Below the pieces are notes generated by a model. The model worked only from the letters and a program-made list of their open reading frames with translations, did not search any database and was not told the DNA's origin. This document shows, in pieces, positions 43,576 to 53,859 of a DNA stretch of 64,000 nt (positions within the stretch are counted from its first letter, which is position 1; each line of letters begins with the position of its first letter). The translations under genes and the position numbers were made by a program. This DNA is from Hippopus hippopus (Eukaryota > Mollusca > Bivalvia > Cardiida > Cardiidae), in assembly GCA_946811185.2 (NCBI GenBank), contig OX328103.1, forward strand, positions 28,626,172-28,690,171, read 5' to 3'.

Positions 43576-44202
43576 TTAACCAACTTTACGCCCTTGTTAT
43601 TCCGAGGCATCGTTTTTGCATCCATGGGCGATTTGACAGCAAAAGGTTTGATACAAACCATTTACTGAAACCATTCACAGATGATTTGATAACGTAACAG
43701 TATATTATATATCCAATACATCAAGACGGAAACTTCCAAAAGTAGTACAATCACTCAGATGTTTCAATGGCGACATTTGAAGCCGTTGTTACTAACATAA
43801 ACAGGGGCGAATGTGATCAACAATTCCCACCCCCTCCCATTATGCAATAGTAAATTCCAAGACTGGCGATCTGATTGGATGAGACGAATGCCTCAACCAA
43901 TAAGATGGCTTGTCTAGGAAACTAAAAAACTAATAGTAGGACATTATTTACATACAGTAGTTGGTTTATTCCCTACTGCTATTGCCAAAATCTCATTGAT
44001 CTCTGTCCTCCCTAAACGCTTTCGTCGTTGTAAACCAATCATTTGAATCAACCACGCATGTTTAAGCAAGACTAATAAGAAACGGCCAATCACAACATAG
44101 ACTTTCTAATAAAAAAGAAAATAACTATATTGGAAAATATACCACACATCATTTGTAAGCTCTCATATATGCTACTTATGTTCTAGTGGTAGATCTAAAT
44201 AC

Positions 44203-44371
44203 ATATGAGCCGTGCTATGTGAAAAGGGGGCGTAATGTATCTGCGAAAAGTTTCGACCCAGGTCAGACTGCCCAGTTCGCTCTTATGGACCCATAATTAT
44301 GTGATGAATTGGGCTGGTATCATGTATCTCGAAGATGCATTAAGCCCCCTTTTTCCAGAGCATGGTTCATG
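44203..44371 (+). mobile_element. Family C MITE with internal deletion
   Basis: Both terminal repeats are kept (ATATGAGCCGTGCTATGTG; CCAGAGCATGGTTCAT). A ~100-bp deletion removes the second hairpin arm and adjacent sequence (CCCAGTTCGCTCTTATGG junction). Confidence 0.85.
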
Positions 44372-44399
44372 AAAGACGATTATATAAAAACTATAATAC

Positions 44400-44403
<4 letters not shown>

Positions 44404-44447
<44 letters not shown>
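44404..44447. repeat. (CT)n microsatellite
   Basis: About 22 uninterrupted CT units followed by looser CT-rich sequence to 44510. Confidence 0.95.
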
Positions 44448-44449
<2 letters not shown>

Positions 44450-44624
44450 TCCGTCTCTCTTTCTGTCTCTCTATCGCCTCTCTCTCCCTGTTTTAATCTC
44501 TCTTTATTTTGCTGTCATAAATCGCTGACAAAGTTTAAATCACAGTTTAAATTTAAAATACATGGCCAGCCATCCAAGGCAACACGTGTTGCTATATCTG
44601 TCAGTTTTTTTTTTTTTCTGTTAA

Positions 44625-44844
44625 ATCTTTACCATACGACAAAATTTGATATAAATCCATATTAAAAGTAATGAAAAAATCAAATATGGGGCTCAGCAGA
44701 TGACTTTTGTCCTTGTAAGTGTGGAAAACATTTCAGAGAAAATGCTGTGTAAGAAACGTTAGCATTTTCTCCTTTTTCCATCATGTTTTCATTAAGTATT
44801 CTTGTGTTCTGAGGCATCAAAACACTATATTATTTGGTAAAGGA
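44625..44844 (+). mobile_element. Family B TTAA MITE, chained to an A element
   Basis: TTAA 44621-44624; starts ATCTTTACCATACGAC; palindrome tip altered (44745-44775). The right TTAA 44845-44848 is also the left TTAA of the next element. Confidence 0.82.
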
Positions 44845-44848
44845 TTAA

Positions 44849-45022
44849 CCCTTAGGCTGCTAAGCGCGACTCACTGACTTTTTGCGGACAGTGTAAATCA
44901 AGATCAGACTGCACTGTCCGATATGGATATATTATTCCCAAAAACATAACTTTGAAATAGCTGTACTTGGGTTTTTACCAACGAATTGAACATTTCATTT
45001 TAGTTATCTAGCAGGATAAGGG
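44849..45022 (+). mobile_element. Family A TTAA MITE with collapsed hairpin
   Basis: Perfect CCCTTAGGCTGCTAAGCG end and TAGCAGGATAAGGG end, TTAA 45023-45026. In the hairpin GACTGCAC joins directly to TGTCCG, removing about 30 bp of loop and second arm; the junction has CAC microhomology. Confidence 0.9.
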
Positions 45023-45273
45023 TTAAAATAGATAGCAATCACCACAAACTATTAAAAGCAGCATGTATTCAATCGAACGATGCGATAACTATACTGTCAA
45101 AATAAAACAACACTGACATTATCTGTCTCCTAAATGCAACCGAGCATGAACAGTGATCAGTATTCGTTCAACCTACACAATAATCTTTGATGAATCGCGA
45201 CATTGCATCATCGTAAGCAGTAGTAAATCTACAATACAAAAGCTGTTACAATTTAACCCTTTGCAATGTCTAA

Positions 45274-45312
45274 CCCTTTACCAGTTTTAGACTTGTCCAT
45301 ATTGAAATTATC
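45274..45312 (+). mobile_element. Family B MITE, left-end fragment
   Basis: CCCTTTACCAGTTTTAGAC and TTGTCCATATTGAAATTA after CTAA; stops at the D element. Confidence 0.7.
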
Positions 45313-45316
45313 TTAT

Positions 45317-45531
45317 CTCTTTCAGCGCCAAATAAATAAACTCGACCTCTTTCGACGGCTATAAATACAATCCATTGAAACTTACAGAGATTTTGAATGT
45401 ATAGGCTTGACTAAACAAGCGGACGGTATAGATCAAAGATCAGACTGCACGTTCTGTGCAGTCTGATCTTGATCTATGTCGTCCGCAAAAGTCTCTGTTT
45501 TGGCCTATGGCGCCGACAGGATTAAATCATT
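45317..45531 (-). mobile_element. Family D TTAA MITE
   Basis: Left flank TTAT 45313-45316, right TTAA 45532-45535. CTCTTTCAGCGCCAAATAA left, TATGGCGCCGACAGGA right. Hairpin 45421-45484. Confidence 0.87.
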
Positions 45532-45544
45532 TCTTGAATGACTC

Positions 45545-45698
45545 CCTTGTTTTTTTCTGGTCTTTTGATAAGAGGGCCCTTGAAAACATCGTTGGGAAAA
45601 GAGGGAATGCTTTCTCCTTCTTAAACAATGTTGTTGTTGTTGTTTTTTTTCACCATTGGAAAGCGAAATCCAATCATGCGAGCCATATTTAATTCACT
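45545..45698 (-). mobile_element. Family B MITE fragment, reverse
   Basis: CCCTTGAAAACATCGTTGGG, CTTAAACAATGTTG and GCGAGCCATATTTAATT. It has no ends and a (GTT)n expansion at 45633. Confidence 0.6.
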
Positions 45699-45708
45699 TT
45701 TTTTTTCT

Positions 45709-45972
45709 CCAAATGAGTCGTGCTCTGTGAAAAGGGATATAAATGCATTTGCATAAAGTATCGATTCAATTGAGCCCGCGCAGTCCGCGCAGGCTACTTT
45801 GATTGGAAACTTTTTGCTATCGGTCAATTTTCAAAGGACCATCCTATTCGGTCGGTTGATAGACAAAATTGGTTTCATGTATCCATAATTTTGTTATGAC
45901 TTGTTATGACTTGCTTTATATAATGCATTACGTAGTTGCATTAAACCCTTTTTGCCAGAGTATCGCTCATTG
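45709..45972 (+). mobile_element. Family C MITE
   Basis: AATGAGTCGTGCTCTGTG left, CAGAGTATCGCTCATT right; the hairpin outer arms have diverged (ATTCAATTGAGCC / GGCTACTTTGATTGG). A 10-bp TTGTTATGAC tandem duplication lies near 45893. Confidence 0.85.
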
Positions 45973-45974
45973 AC

Positions 45975-46510
45975 GTCTTCAATAAAGACCAGACTAAAAT
46001 TGTTTTGTAATAAAGAATTATAACAATTGTATAATTTCATACATAATATGATTGACAACTGGTTCAAACATTTTCTCAGATTTTTTGGAGGTATTCGACT
46101 CATAAAAGTTTCTAACCAAATTTGTTTCTATTCCTGCTTGATTGTTTCAGATGGGTTTTTTTTTACGTAATAAAAAGATTCGTTAGATCATTTAGGGGTC
46201 GAATACCTATCATGTTGGTTAATCTAACATAAACGAAGAACTTGATTAGTGGACAGGCAGAAATATGGCAACATGTTACCGCTTACCTCCTTAGACAACT
46301 TTGCAGGATTACGACTTTGAACATATCCTTGTAAAAACGGATAATTAGCGTGAATTGTGGTTATCTAGAACTTTTGTCTGTCAACAAATACCTCTATCGG
46401 TTTTCTTGTTACTGCTTCGAGAAAAAATTAAAAGGGCGATAACTCCCGTAATGGTCAACCACTCGAAATGAAAATTTATAGGTGCAAAAGATCCCACTGT
46501 AGGAAAGCTT
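45975..46510. other. Unassigned sequence
   Basis: No repeat family or credible coding frame recognised. Confidence 0.35.
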
Positions 46511-46518
46511 CCATTTAG

Positions 46519-46720
46519 CCCGTAACCTGCTAAATGGATGAAACGAATATTTCCACTCAATGGTAAAAACTGAAATATTCCGATTTTAGAACAACGTTCA
46601 CAGAAAATAATACCCTATCGGACAGTGTAGATCCAAGATCAGACTGCACGTTTTGTGCAGTCTGATCTTGATCTACACTGTCCGCAAAAGCACCATGAAT
46701 CGCGCTTAGCAGCCTAAGGG
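46519..46720 (-). mobile_element. Family A MITE
   Basis: Left flank TTAG, right flank TTAC (both mutated TTAA). Hairpin 46620-46683 intact. Right end CGCGCTTAGCAGCCTAAGGG. Confidence 0.87.
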
Positions 46721-47161
46721 TTACAATTCAGCCAAATTTATTGAAAATTGTAGAAGACAAGGATAGAAAACTGTCTCTGGACAGAAAGGCTGACAGACGG
46801 ACGGACGAATGACCTGATTCAAGTATACTCCCTAACACCCGTGCTGAGGGTGTTTGAATGACGAATATATTTAAAAAAAACAATACTGCAAAAGAAGAGG
46901 TTCCTCGCAACGAGCAATAACTCCTTTCAACTTAATGATTTCAGAAAATTGTCTGATGCAAGGCCGTAAAAGTAAGTCGTCTACAGGAGGCAAACAGTTG
47001 ATGATCGAATTTGATCAAGATAAAACTAACAATATGTACTCACGGTTTTTTCCTCGAAATGTCACGGGTTCGATCCGATCTGGACGCTCTGCGCTGATGT
47101 TATTCTCTTCAGATTGCCATATCAAAGGCTACGTATTTATCAAGAAATTGCCTAGATAATT

Positions 47162-47325
47162 CTTGTTTCAAATTGGAAAAATGTAACGCAGTCTTTGATT
47201 GGCTAAAGTAAACCAAATGGATTTAGCCAATCAATTTGGTTTAGCCAATCAAAAACTGCGTTACTTTTAAAATTAGAAAGTTCTTTGAGACTTGGAATAA
47301 GAATTCAATTAAGCATGGTTGGCGA
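47162..47325. mobile_element. Family H foldback element
   Basis: AATGTAACGCAGTCTTTGATTGG and CAATCAAAAACTGCGTTACTT arms. The centre holds an additional TTTAGCCAATC repeat (three AGCCAAT/ATTGGCT motifs in all). Confidence 0.75.
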
Positions 47326-47457
47326 CTACCCCAGGTTGCAGTTCATCTATATGATGCGAATAATGGGGTGCTTGCGAAGAAAGGGGCAGGGATCAGTGTG
47401 CACATCCGTGCAGTCTGATATCAGACTGCTCTCTTCCATACCAGGTTGATTGTTTAA

Positions 47458-47700
47458 CTCTTTACCACACAACCCCGTTTTTTAACGACCGCGTGAAAAG
47501 AAACTTTTGAAAACATTGACAGAATAGGAAAAAATTGTGATACCAATTTTTTCTCCTTTTTGGACGGTTTCTTTTCTGTCGAGAACAAATCCCCTTATTT
47601 TAGCAACACTTAATTTGTCGTCTGTATTTACATCGAATTTAGACAAGTCTGTATTAACATCGAATTTAGACAAGTCCACATAAATTTGTGTGTTCTTTAC
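47458..47700 (-). mobile_element. Family B MITE, reverse
   Basis: TTAA 47454-47457, CTCTTTACCACACAACCCCG. Diverged palindrome 47508-47575. A 26-bp segment (ACATCGAATTTAGACAAGTC) is duplicated near 47630-47677. Confidence 0.78.
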
Positions 47701-47723
47701 TCAGATATATATCAACGTATTAA

Positions 47724-47790
47724 ACAGTGTAAATCAAAGATCAGACTGCACGTTCTATGCAGTTTGATCTTGATTTACTATGTCTGCCAA
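47724..47790. mobile_element. Family A hairpin copy, termini lost
   Basis: CAGTGTAAATCAAAGATCAG and GATCTTGATTTACTATGTC: the G-to-A change at TAAATC is matched by C-to-T (GATTTA) on the other arm. Confidence 0.6.
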
Positions 47791-47891
47791 AACGTGTGAA
47801 ATAATTGTGACATCAATGGACAAAGGGAGGTAACCCTAAATAATTTTTTTGTTTTTTTTTTAACAGCAATTTTGAACAAAATTTCTTTTAA

Positions 47892-48098
47892 CCCTTAAGC
47901 TGCTAAGAGCGACTCACTGACCTTTTGCGGACAGCGTAGATCAAGATCAGACTGCACAGAACGTGCAGTCTGATCTTTGATCTACACTGTCCGAAAAAGA
48001 CGATTTTCGCCCTAAAAAAAACTACCTTTGAAATGGCAAAGTTTGGGTTTGTACTTTCGGCTTAAAAGTTTCATTCATTTTATTTAGCAGGGTAAGGC
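47892..48098 (+). mobile_element. Family A TTAA MITE
   Basis: TTAA 47888-47891, CCCTTAAGCTGCTAAGAG left; TTTAGCAGGGTAAGGC right, before TTAC. Hairpin 47929-47992. Confidence 0.9.
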
Positions 48099-48149
48099 TT
48101 ACATTGCGACGACAGAAAATTTTTTTGGAGCTTTTTTCACGGTAATGAC

Positions 48150-48255
48150 ATCAGCCTTTTAAGCACGACTAAAGACGCTTTTCCGTACTCTTTCAATTCA
48201 GATCAGACTGCGTAGAACGTGCATTCTGATCTTGGGTCTACACGGTCCGATATTT
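48150..48255 (+). mobile_element. Family A MITE, decayed
   Basis: TTTTAAGCACGACTAAAGAC, a damaged left arm, then GAACGTGCATTCTGATCTTG and GGTCTACACGGTCCG. Confidence 0.55.
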
Positions 48256-48337
48256 CGTCACGTACTTTTCAGCCCTAAAATTGAAGCAGACTGGTCTTTA
48301 CTACCAGCTAAATGTCAAGATTTTAATCCGTTTAGAG

Positions 48338-48405
48338 TGGCAGATAGTGTAGATCAAAGATCTGTCTGCATGTTCAGTGCAGATGATCTTTATCCACCTG
48401 TCAGG
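48338..48405. mobile_element. Family A hairpin relic
   Basis: GATAGTGTAGATCAAAGATC and GATGATCTTTATCCACCTGTC. Confidence 0.5.
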
Positions 48406-48409
48406 ACGA

Positions 48410-49100
48410 GCAAGTATAGCCTGTTCCCGCGCTTTACTGGAGTATGGTTATCATCTATATATGCATACTTAGCTGTTTGTACACAGAATTTTGCAATATG
48501 GAGAAGAAAATAAAATCAAGCAAATCGCAACAAGAATGTTTGCCTGGTGTTTCAACATTAAATTCGTTTGGTTTTGGATACGTAACAATTTGTTGTTAGA
48601 AACGATCCTGATCTTCATAAATAGGAGCGTTATATAACTAATTTAGATATGATACTGTGTAGTTGCAAAATGCTTAAAGGTATCCGAGCCCAAACAATTA
48701 CATTTGACATTTGAATTTTACATCCATTTTTTTTAAAAAGACATTCTAAATTTGATTTAATTTTTTTTTGATTATTTTGGGGTCGAACGCCTTCAATAGG
48801 TTGATTAATGAAACATGATTAACAAATGTGGTTAATGAAACTAGGGGAGGTAATAAGCAATGTGAACTTACAGGTTCTCTTAGATTTTTTTGTCCAACCA
48901 TCGTGTGTGTTCTTTGGAGTTTTTGCTCTTGATCTCTTGCGATATCAGCGTCTTTCTCTTAAACAGGGTTATTTTTCACGGCCTTCTCTGCAGGTTTTAT
49001 GAATATTTATACAGCTGTTCCTAGTTTTGGCATGTCAATTTGCGATGAATAATCAAAAGTTATGGCCCTTATAACACTTGACCGATTTTTTTATGTCGCT
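48410..49100. other. Unassigned sequence
   Basis: AT-rich, with T runs at 48728 and 48761; no gene or repeat family recognised. Confidence 0.35.
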
Positions 49101-49104
49101 TTCA

Positions 49105-49275
49105 ACATTAATTTAGTCTTACCAATGCGACAGCTCAATAATTAATGCGATTCCTTGATTCACCAGTACTGGGCTGAGGCTCTAAAGTGTCTTGCTGCTA
49201 AACATGCCCATGAAAAACTCAGTAGCCTTGAGATTACGCACGACGCCCTTACCACGTGGCCAGAAAATTGTCCCT
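49105..49275 (-). mobile_element. SINE, reverse
   Basis: TCACCAGTACTGGGCTGAGG, CTAAAGTGTCTTGCTGC and the reversed head (GAGATTACGCACGACGCCC, CCACGTGGCC) match the 52123 type. Confidence 0.65.
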
Positions 49276-49279
49276 GTTT

Positions 49280-49845
49280 GTCGTTGTGAACCCTTGTCCA
49301 CTTTGGAGGTAATTGTACATGTATAATCAGCATGATAGTTTGCTAGATCTATAGTCCAGATTATTATTTAGACCTATTCGTGCTTATTTATCTTTCAACA
49401 TTTATCCATAGGACATTTCACATTGTGTTTACATCATTATGAAGATCATCATTACATAGAGACGAATGTCAAAATGAAAAATAATGTACATAGGGTCTTG
49501 TACATAAGACCAGCAAGACCTAGTGTCATTTAGACCTATACTCATTGAATCTGACATTTCGAGACCGGAAAATAACATCGTAATAACTAAAATATCTTTA
49601 CAACTGGTATCATTATATCTATATTACTTACAATGATATACAGAGGAGCTCAGAATAGGGACTGCAAAATCTACTTTAAAAGAGGTACATTTCGTTGCAT
49701 CGAATATCGTTATAAGAGGAGTTTATTGTATTCCATCGGATATTTTCATAGTAATGACCCTTTCTATTTGTTGAAAAAAATTGGCTTCGTCTGGATTTTG
49801 TGTTCAGTTTTTAGCATAACTGTTTGTATACTAAATATCCTAACT
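49280..49845. other. Unassigned sequence
   Basis: No recognised repeat. A forward open frame from 49633 runs into a B element and has no recognisable domain. Confidence 0.35.
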
Positions 49846-49857
49846 AACTCTTTTCCA

Positions 49858-50067
49858 ACTAACAAACTTTTAGACTTGTGCAAATTGAAAACATTCGCGG
49901 ACAACAAATTTAATATAGTTTAAATACTAGGATTTGCATTTGAAGTGTAAAAACATTGTGAAAAAAGGAGAAAATACTGGTTGTCAGCGTTTTCGTCTTT
50001 CTAACAATGTTCTAAAACAATTTCTTCTTCTGGACCCTTTAAACTAGATACCGTGTAGTAAAGGGTT
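49858..50067 (+). mobile_element. Family B MITE
   Basis: CTAA, then CTCTTTTCCAACTAAC; damaged palindrome 49951-50010; right end CCGTGTAGTAAAGGG before TTAA 50068-50071. Confidence 0.75.
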
Positions 50068-50071
50068 TTAA

Positions 50072-50840
50072 AACATGTCTTCATATTTTCAGTCAGTGTC
50101 CGAGTTTGAATGCATCGACAAGCACATGTGCTGGCCAAGAAATTTCCAAACTTCCAGTACTCCATTTCTCTCGATATATCACCATTCCAACACATCACAT
50201 ATTTCACATTTCAACATTTTAAATATTAACAAAACCTTCTTTAAATTCATATAATGAATATAGCACTCTAAAATGCACGTTACCACAATACTGGTCTACA
50301 AAACTTTAAATATGCATGCAACAAGATTTCCACGTGTAAAGCATAACTCGGGTAGATTTAAGAAACTTTCCCACGCGTAAACCTTCAGATGCGTATTTAT
50401 CGGGTACGTTGATGAATCCCAGAGTCCCTAACGAAAGACAAATCTTACTAAGTTAAGTTGTTGTTCCTGTTGTTGATTGATTGATTGATTGATTGATGCT
50501 TCCCACATCGTCGATCTTAAGTTGTAAAATTCAGCACTCCAGAACGCCCAGACAAAGACCAGAATGCACCTATCCAAATGAGCAGATGGTTAGCTGCGCA
50601 CCTGTCCTTTAGCACGATTTGCACAGCCAGCGAAAACTTCGTCATACAATTGTTGCCCAACAAGTAGGCCTAGGCACTTAACATCCTCCGATACCTTCGA
50701 TTTCGATAGAAATGTATTGACATGCCGCTCTCATCGGCATTTGATTCGTATCAAACCGACAGCACACTTATTCTTGTCTCCGTTGTGGTCGCATTCATCG
50801 AACATTCTAAATTGCATTCTTATACTATGTCTGAAGAAAT
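50072..50840. other. Unassigned sequence with a short (ATTG)n
   Basis: A GATT tandem run at 50472-50496 is the only simple repeat noticed; otherwise unique within the window. Confidence 0.4.
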
Positions 50841-50929
50841 TGTTAAATGTTAAAGAAACGCAATATCTAATTGGCTAAATCAAATTTTCTAGTCTATGAT
50901 TGATCTTTGGGATGTTTGATAAAGATGGG

Positions 50930-51065
50930 CCTGGGTTTATCAAGTCCAAGGCTGGGACTCTAGAGTGCATTGAAGATTCCAGCGTGACTAGAGTCGCAGT
51001 CAGGGATCGATTCAGGCTTTATTAGTTCAAAATCGCGCACCTCAATACCTTAACCAGAGAAGACC
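50930..51065 (-). mobile_element. SINE relic, reverse
   Basis: CTGGGACTCTAGAGTGCATTG and the degenerate head (GGATCGATTCAGGC, CAATACCTTAACC) fit a decayed minus-strand SINE. Confidence 0.4.
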
Positions 51066-51215
51066 TCTCAACACACTTAATATATTAAACTCATATCGGT
51101 TCCAGGCGCAGCAGCAAGTTGATAGCAATGCTTTTTGGTGGCCGAGAGACTTTGCAGAGAAATTCAAAGTGCTAGGGTTTGTTAATATGGTTTCAGTTTC
51201 AACCCTCTGTGCCCG

Positions 51216-51470
51216 GCCGGATAGCTCAGTGGTTAGCGTATCTGACTCCTGATCTTGTGGTCACGAGTTCGATACCCGGTTAAGACAAACTTTCTTTTTT
51301 CGGCGATTTTTCGTCTCTCACCTCTGATGCATGTGAAAACAGTAGTCAGTGGCTTGGAAAGAAAGTTGTGTCAGTACTTGTGTCAACCAGGAAACACAAT
51401 GATGCGTAGGTGCACTGACCACTTCGATATGACCTAACCTGTTAAAAAGCATTAATACAAACAAAAGAAA
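51216..51470 (+). mobile_element. tRNA-headed SINE
   Basis: Head CCGGCCGGATAGCTCAGTGG with ACGAGTTCGATACCCGG, body CTCTCACCTCTGATGCATG and GGTGCACTGACCACTTC, tail with ACAAACAAAAG. Plus-strand partner of the copy at 37029. Confidence 0.85.
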
Positions 51471-51630
51471 ACGACCTTCTGTCTGGACATTACACCCCTC
51501 ACAATCCATCAGACACCCTATCCAAAGAATGACGCATATTTTAATCTTGTTTATGTCGAAGAGCAGCTAGTGCCTTTGACAAAAGATTGTGTGAAGAAGT
51601 GATGAAAAATAAACCCAAGGAATAAATGGA

Positions 51631-51732
51631 AAGGTGTGTTAGAACCACTTTTGTAACAAACGGATATTTGTAATAAAATTTTCAACTTCGCTATATTCCT
51701 TCAATATTTCAAGTGGTTCTAACAAAGGTGTA
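51631..51732. repeat. Inverted repeat
   Basis: GTGTTAGAACCACTT at 51636 and AAGTGGTTCTAACAAAGG at 51711 face each other across ~60 bp. It could be a small foldback element; no second copy was found. Confidence 0.6.
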
Positions 51733-52020
51733 CTGACAGCCACAATACGGCTGATGCAATTTTCAAAAAAGAGTTAAAGACCAAAACACCAGGCTAGCAC
51801 ACCCGAACAAAGTTTGGTTTTAGTAAAATTGCTGGGTGTGCGAGTTTCCCGAAGTTGAATAATATGAATTATCTAGATATTATCTTGACCGGGATCTTCG
51901 TTTTTAGCTTTCTGTTATGTTCGACATTTCCAATGTTTGAGCCACTGGAGTATGACTGATTGTTACTAGGATCACTATCGATCTAGGATTAACAAATTTA
52001 TCAAGTTTATTATTGTTTAA

Positions 52021-52478
52021 CTCTTTACCTGGCGAAAAATTTAAAACTTGCCAAATTGAAAGCACTTGCAAACGACAAAATAAATATGGATCAACACGTG
52101 AAATTCGTCTTCAAAGAAATAGAGGTGTCCTGCGTAGCTCAGTGATAAAGTGTGGGACTCGTGACCTGGAGGCCTCGGGTTCGAGCCTCTTTGGATCCAT
52201 TAGGCTTTTCGTGGGAATGTCCTTGGTCAAGACACTTCAGAGCCTTAGCCTAGTACTGGTGAAACCCAGAAAATACATGAGTATGTGAGCTGCCGCCGTA
52301 TTATGGCTGAAATAATGTTGAAAGCGGCTTATAACACCATTCAATCAATCAAAGAAATAGGGAAAAAATGTTGGAAAAAGAGAAGATGCTGGTTACTAGC
52401 TTTTTCTTCTTTTCTTACAGGGTCTTCGATAGCTCTCTTCCTCACGGTTGTTAAAACGATGGACTGATTGGCAAAGGG
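52021..52478 (+). mobile_element. Family B MITE interrupted by a SINE
   Basis: TTAA 52017-52020, CTCTTTACCTGGCG left. Interrupted at 52123; resumes with AATAGGGAAAAAATGTTGG. Right end GATTGGCAAAGGG before TTGA (mutated). Confidence 0.85.
52123..52349 (+). mobile_element. tRNA-headed SINE with 11-bp target duplication
   Basis: Flanked by CAAAGAAATAG (52112-52122 and 52350-52360). Head GTCCTGCGTAGCTCAGTG with GGGTTCGAGCC, body GTCCTTGGTCAAGACACTTC and CTAGTACTGGTGAAACCC, 3' end GGCTGAAATAATGTTG and a CAATCAATC tail. 227 bp. Confidence 0.93.
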
Positions 52479-52627
52479 TTGATATAATATTATTTTACTA
52501 AAAGTTACTAAAAGAAAAGGTTTTATGACAAAAATGCATTAATATTGATACTAGGCTACGAAAGAAAATCCATTAATCGAGAAACGAGAGCCGAGTATAT
52601 ACAGTGAATAAAGAAGTGCAAGATTAA

Positions 52628-52831
52628 CCCTTTTTCTGCTAAATAAGGGAATGAAACTTTTAAGCCGATAGTAAAAACCCTAATTTTGCTATTTCAAAGG
52701 TAAATTTGTGGGGGAAAACAAGTCCCAATCGGACAGTGTAGATCAAAGATCAGACTGCACGTTCTGTGCAGTCTGATCTTGATCTACACTGTCCGCAAAA
52801 GGTCAGTGAGTCGCGCTCAGCAGCCTAAGGG
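52628..52831 (-). mobile_element. Family A TTAA MITE, reference copy
   Basis: TTAA 52624-52627 and 52832-52835. Left CCCTTTTTCTGCTAAATAAG, right CGCTCAGCAGCCTAAGGG. Hairpin 52731-52794 is near perfect with one bulged A in the left arm. Confidence 0.93.
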
Positions 52832-52876
52832 TTAACAGATACATGTGTACGTTTTATGGCGCTTTCAACCTTAACT

Positions 52877-53085
52877 GTTCACCAAACAATCTACAGCCCC
52901 ATCGACCCAGAGGTTCAGGCTTTTGCAAACATTTTGGGAAAGGAGAAAACGGGGTGTACTAGCATTTTTTCTCCCTTTTTCAACGATGTTTTCTACTCTT
53001 TCGGAAACAAGTTCTAGCCTATGCCTTACATTGACTTTGTTGTCTGCACGTGTATTCAATTTGGGCAGGTAAAAAATAGTGTTAT
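52877..53085 (-). mobile_element. Family B MITE, reverse
   Basis: CTGTTCACCAAACAATCTAC left; damaged palindrome at 52920-53000; GTTGTCTGCACGTGTATTC. The right terminus is degraded. Confidence 0.65.
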
Positions 53086-53144
53086 GTTGTAAGGAATTAC
53101 AGCGATGCAAGCTACATGCATAGATGGCAGTTTTTCCCCCAAAG

Positions 53145-53412
53145 ATACGAGCCATGCTCTGACAGAAGGAGATTTCATGTATCTTTGTGATACATTATAC
53201 CAAGCAAATCGTCACATTATTATGAAACCTTAAAATCCAGTGTGTCTTACAACCGGATTAATCCTGAGGTAGAATGGTCCTTGGACATGCAAAAAAAATT
53301 ACAAGTATCAAAATGTTTCGACTCAGGTTAGCCTGCGCGGAGTGCGCAGGCTGACCTAGGTCGACACTTTTTGCAGATGCATTAAATCCGTTTTTCACAG
53401 GGGCAATGCTCA
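53145..53412 (-). mobile_element. Family C MITE
   Basis: ATACGAGCCATGCTCTGAC left, GGGCAATGCTCAC right; hairpin GACTCAGGTTAGCCTGCG / CGCAGGCTGACCTAGGTC at 53320-53365. Confidence 0.82.
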
Positions 53413-53703
53413 CACGCATATCAGCGCCATTTGCAAAAGGGAACGTTTCGACGTTTAAAAACTTAATGGTATTAGTTACGTGTTCTCTTGATGTAGAGAT
53501 AGATTGTGGCAAACAGAGATATCGTTCATTTGACGCACTCTCACCTTATGGCTTACGCTTGTATGAAAACTATAAGAGGGAACAATTCTTCCCCTAGGAA
53601 TAACAAAGAAATGGTAGTAACCGTAGAATTTTAACACAACAAAACATGACATAATTCTATTTCTCGAACTGGAATAATCGTGATCATCGCCATTACATAG
53701 AAA

Positions 53704-53856
53704 ATAATCAACTGGTTGTGTGTGATATTAAAAATCTGTCACTATAGAACGGGGTGTGATGTGCTTGAAAAAAATGAGTCCGAAGGACGAGTTTTTTAAC
53801 CCATTAAACCCATTCGGGATAAAGATTTCTAATATCACACACAACCAGTTGATTAT
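53704..53856. mobile_element. Foldback element with internal stem
   Basis: 34-bp arms (ATAATCAACTGGTTGTGTG and its complement, 53704-53737 and 53823-53856) enclose ~85 bp. The interior has a GTCCGAAGGAC stem at 53788-53798, flanked by A and T runs. No second copy in the window. Confidence 0.75.
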
Positions 53857-53859
53857 CCT

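Noticed and set aside
51216..51293. Functional tRNA gene
   Set aside because: The tRNA-like block is continuous with a SINE body also found at 37029; the acceptor stem is poorly matched.
53768..53806. Active hammerhead ribozyme
   Set aside because: The CTGATGA and GAAA core residues are incomplete.
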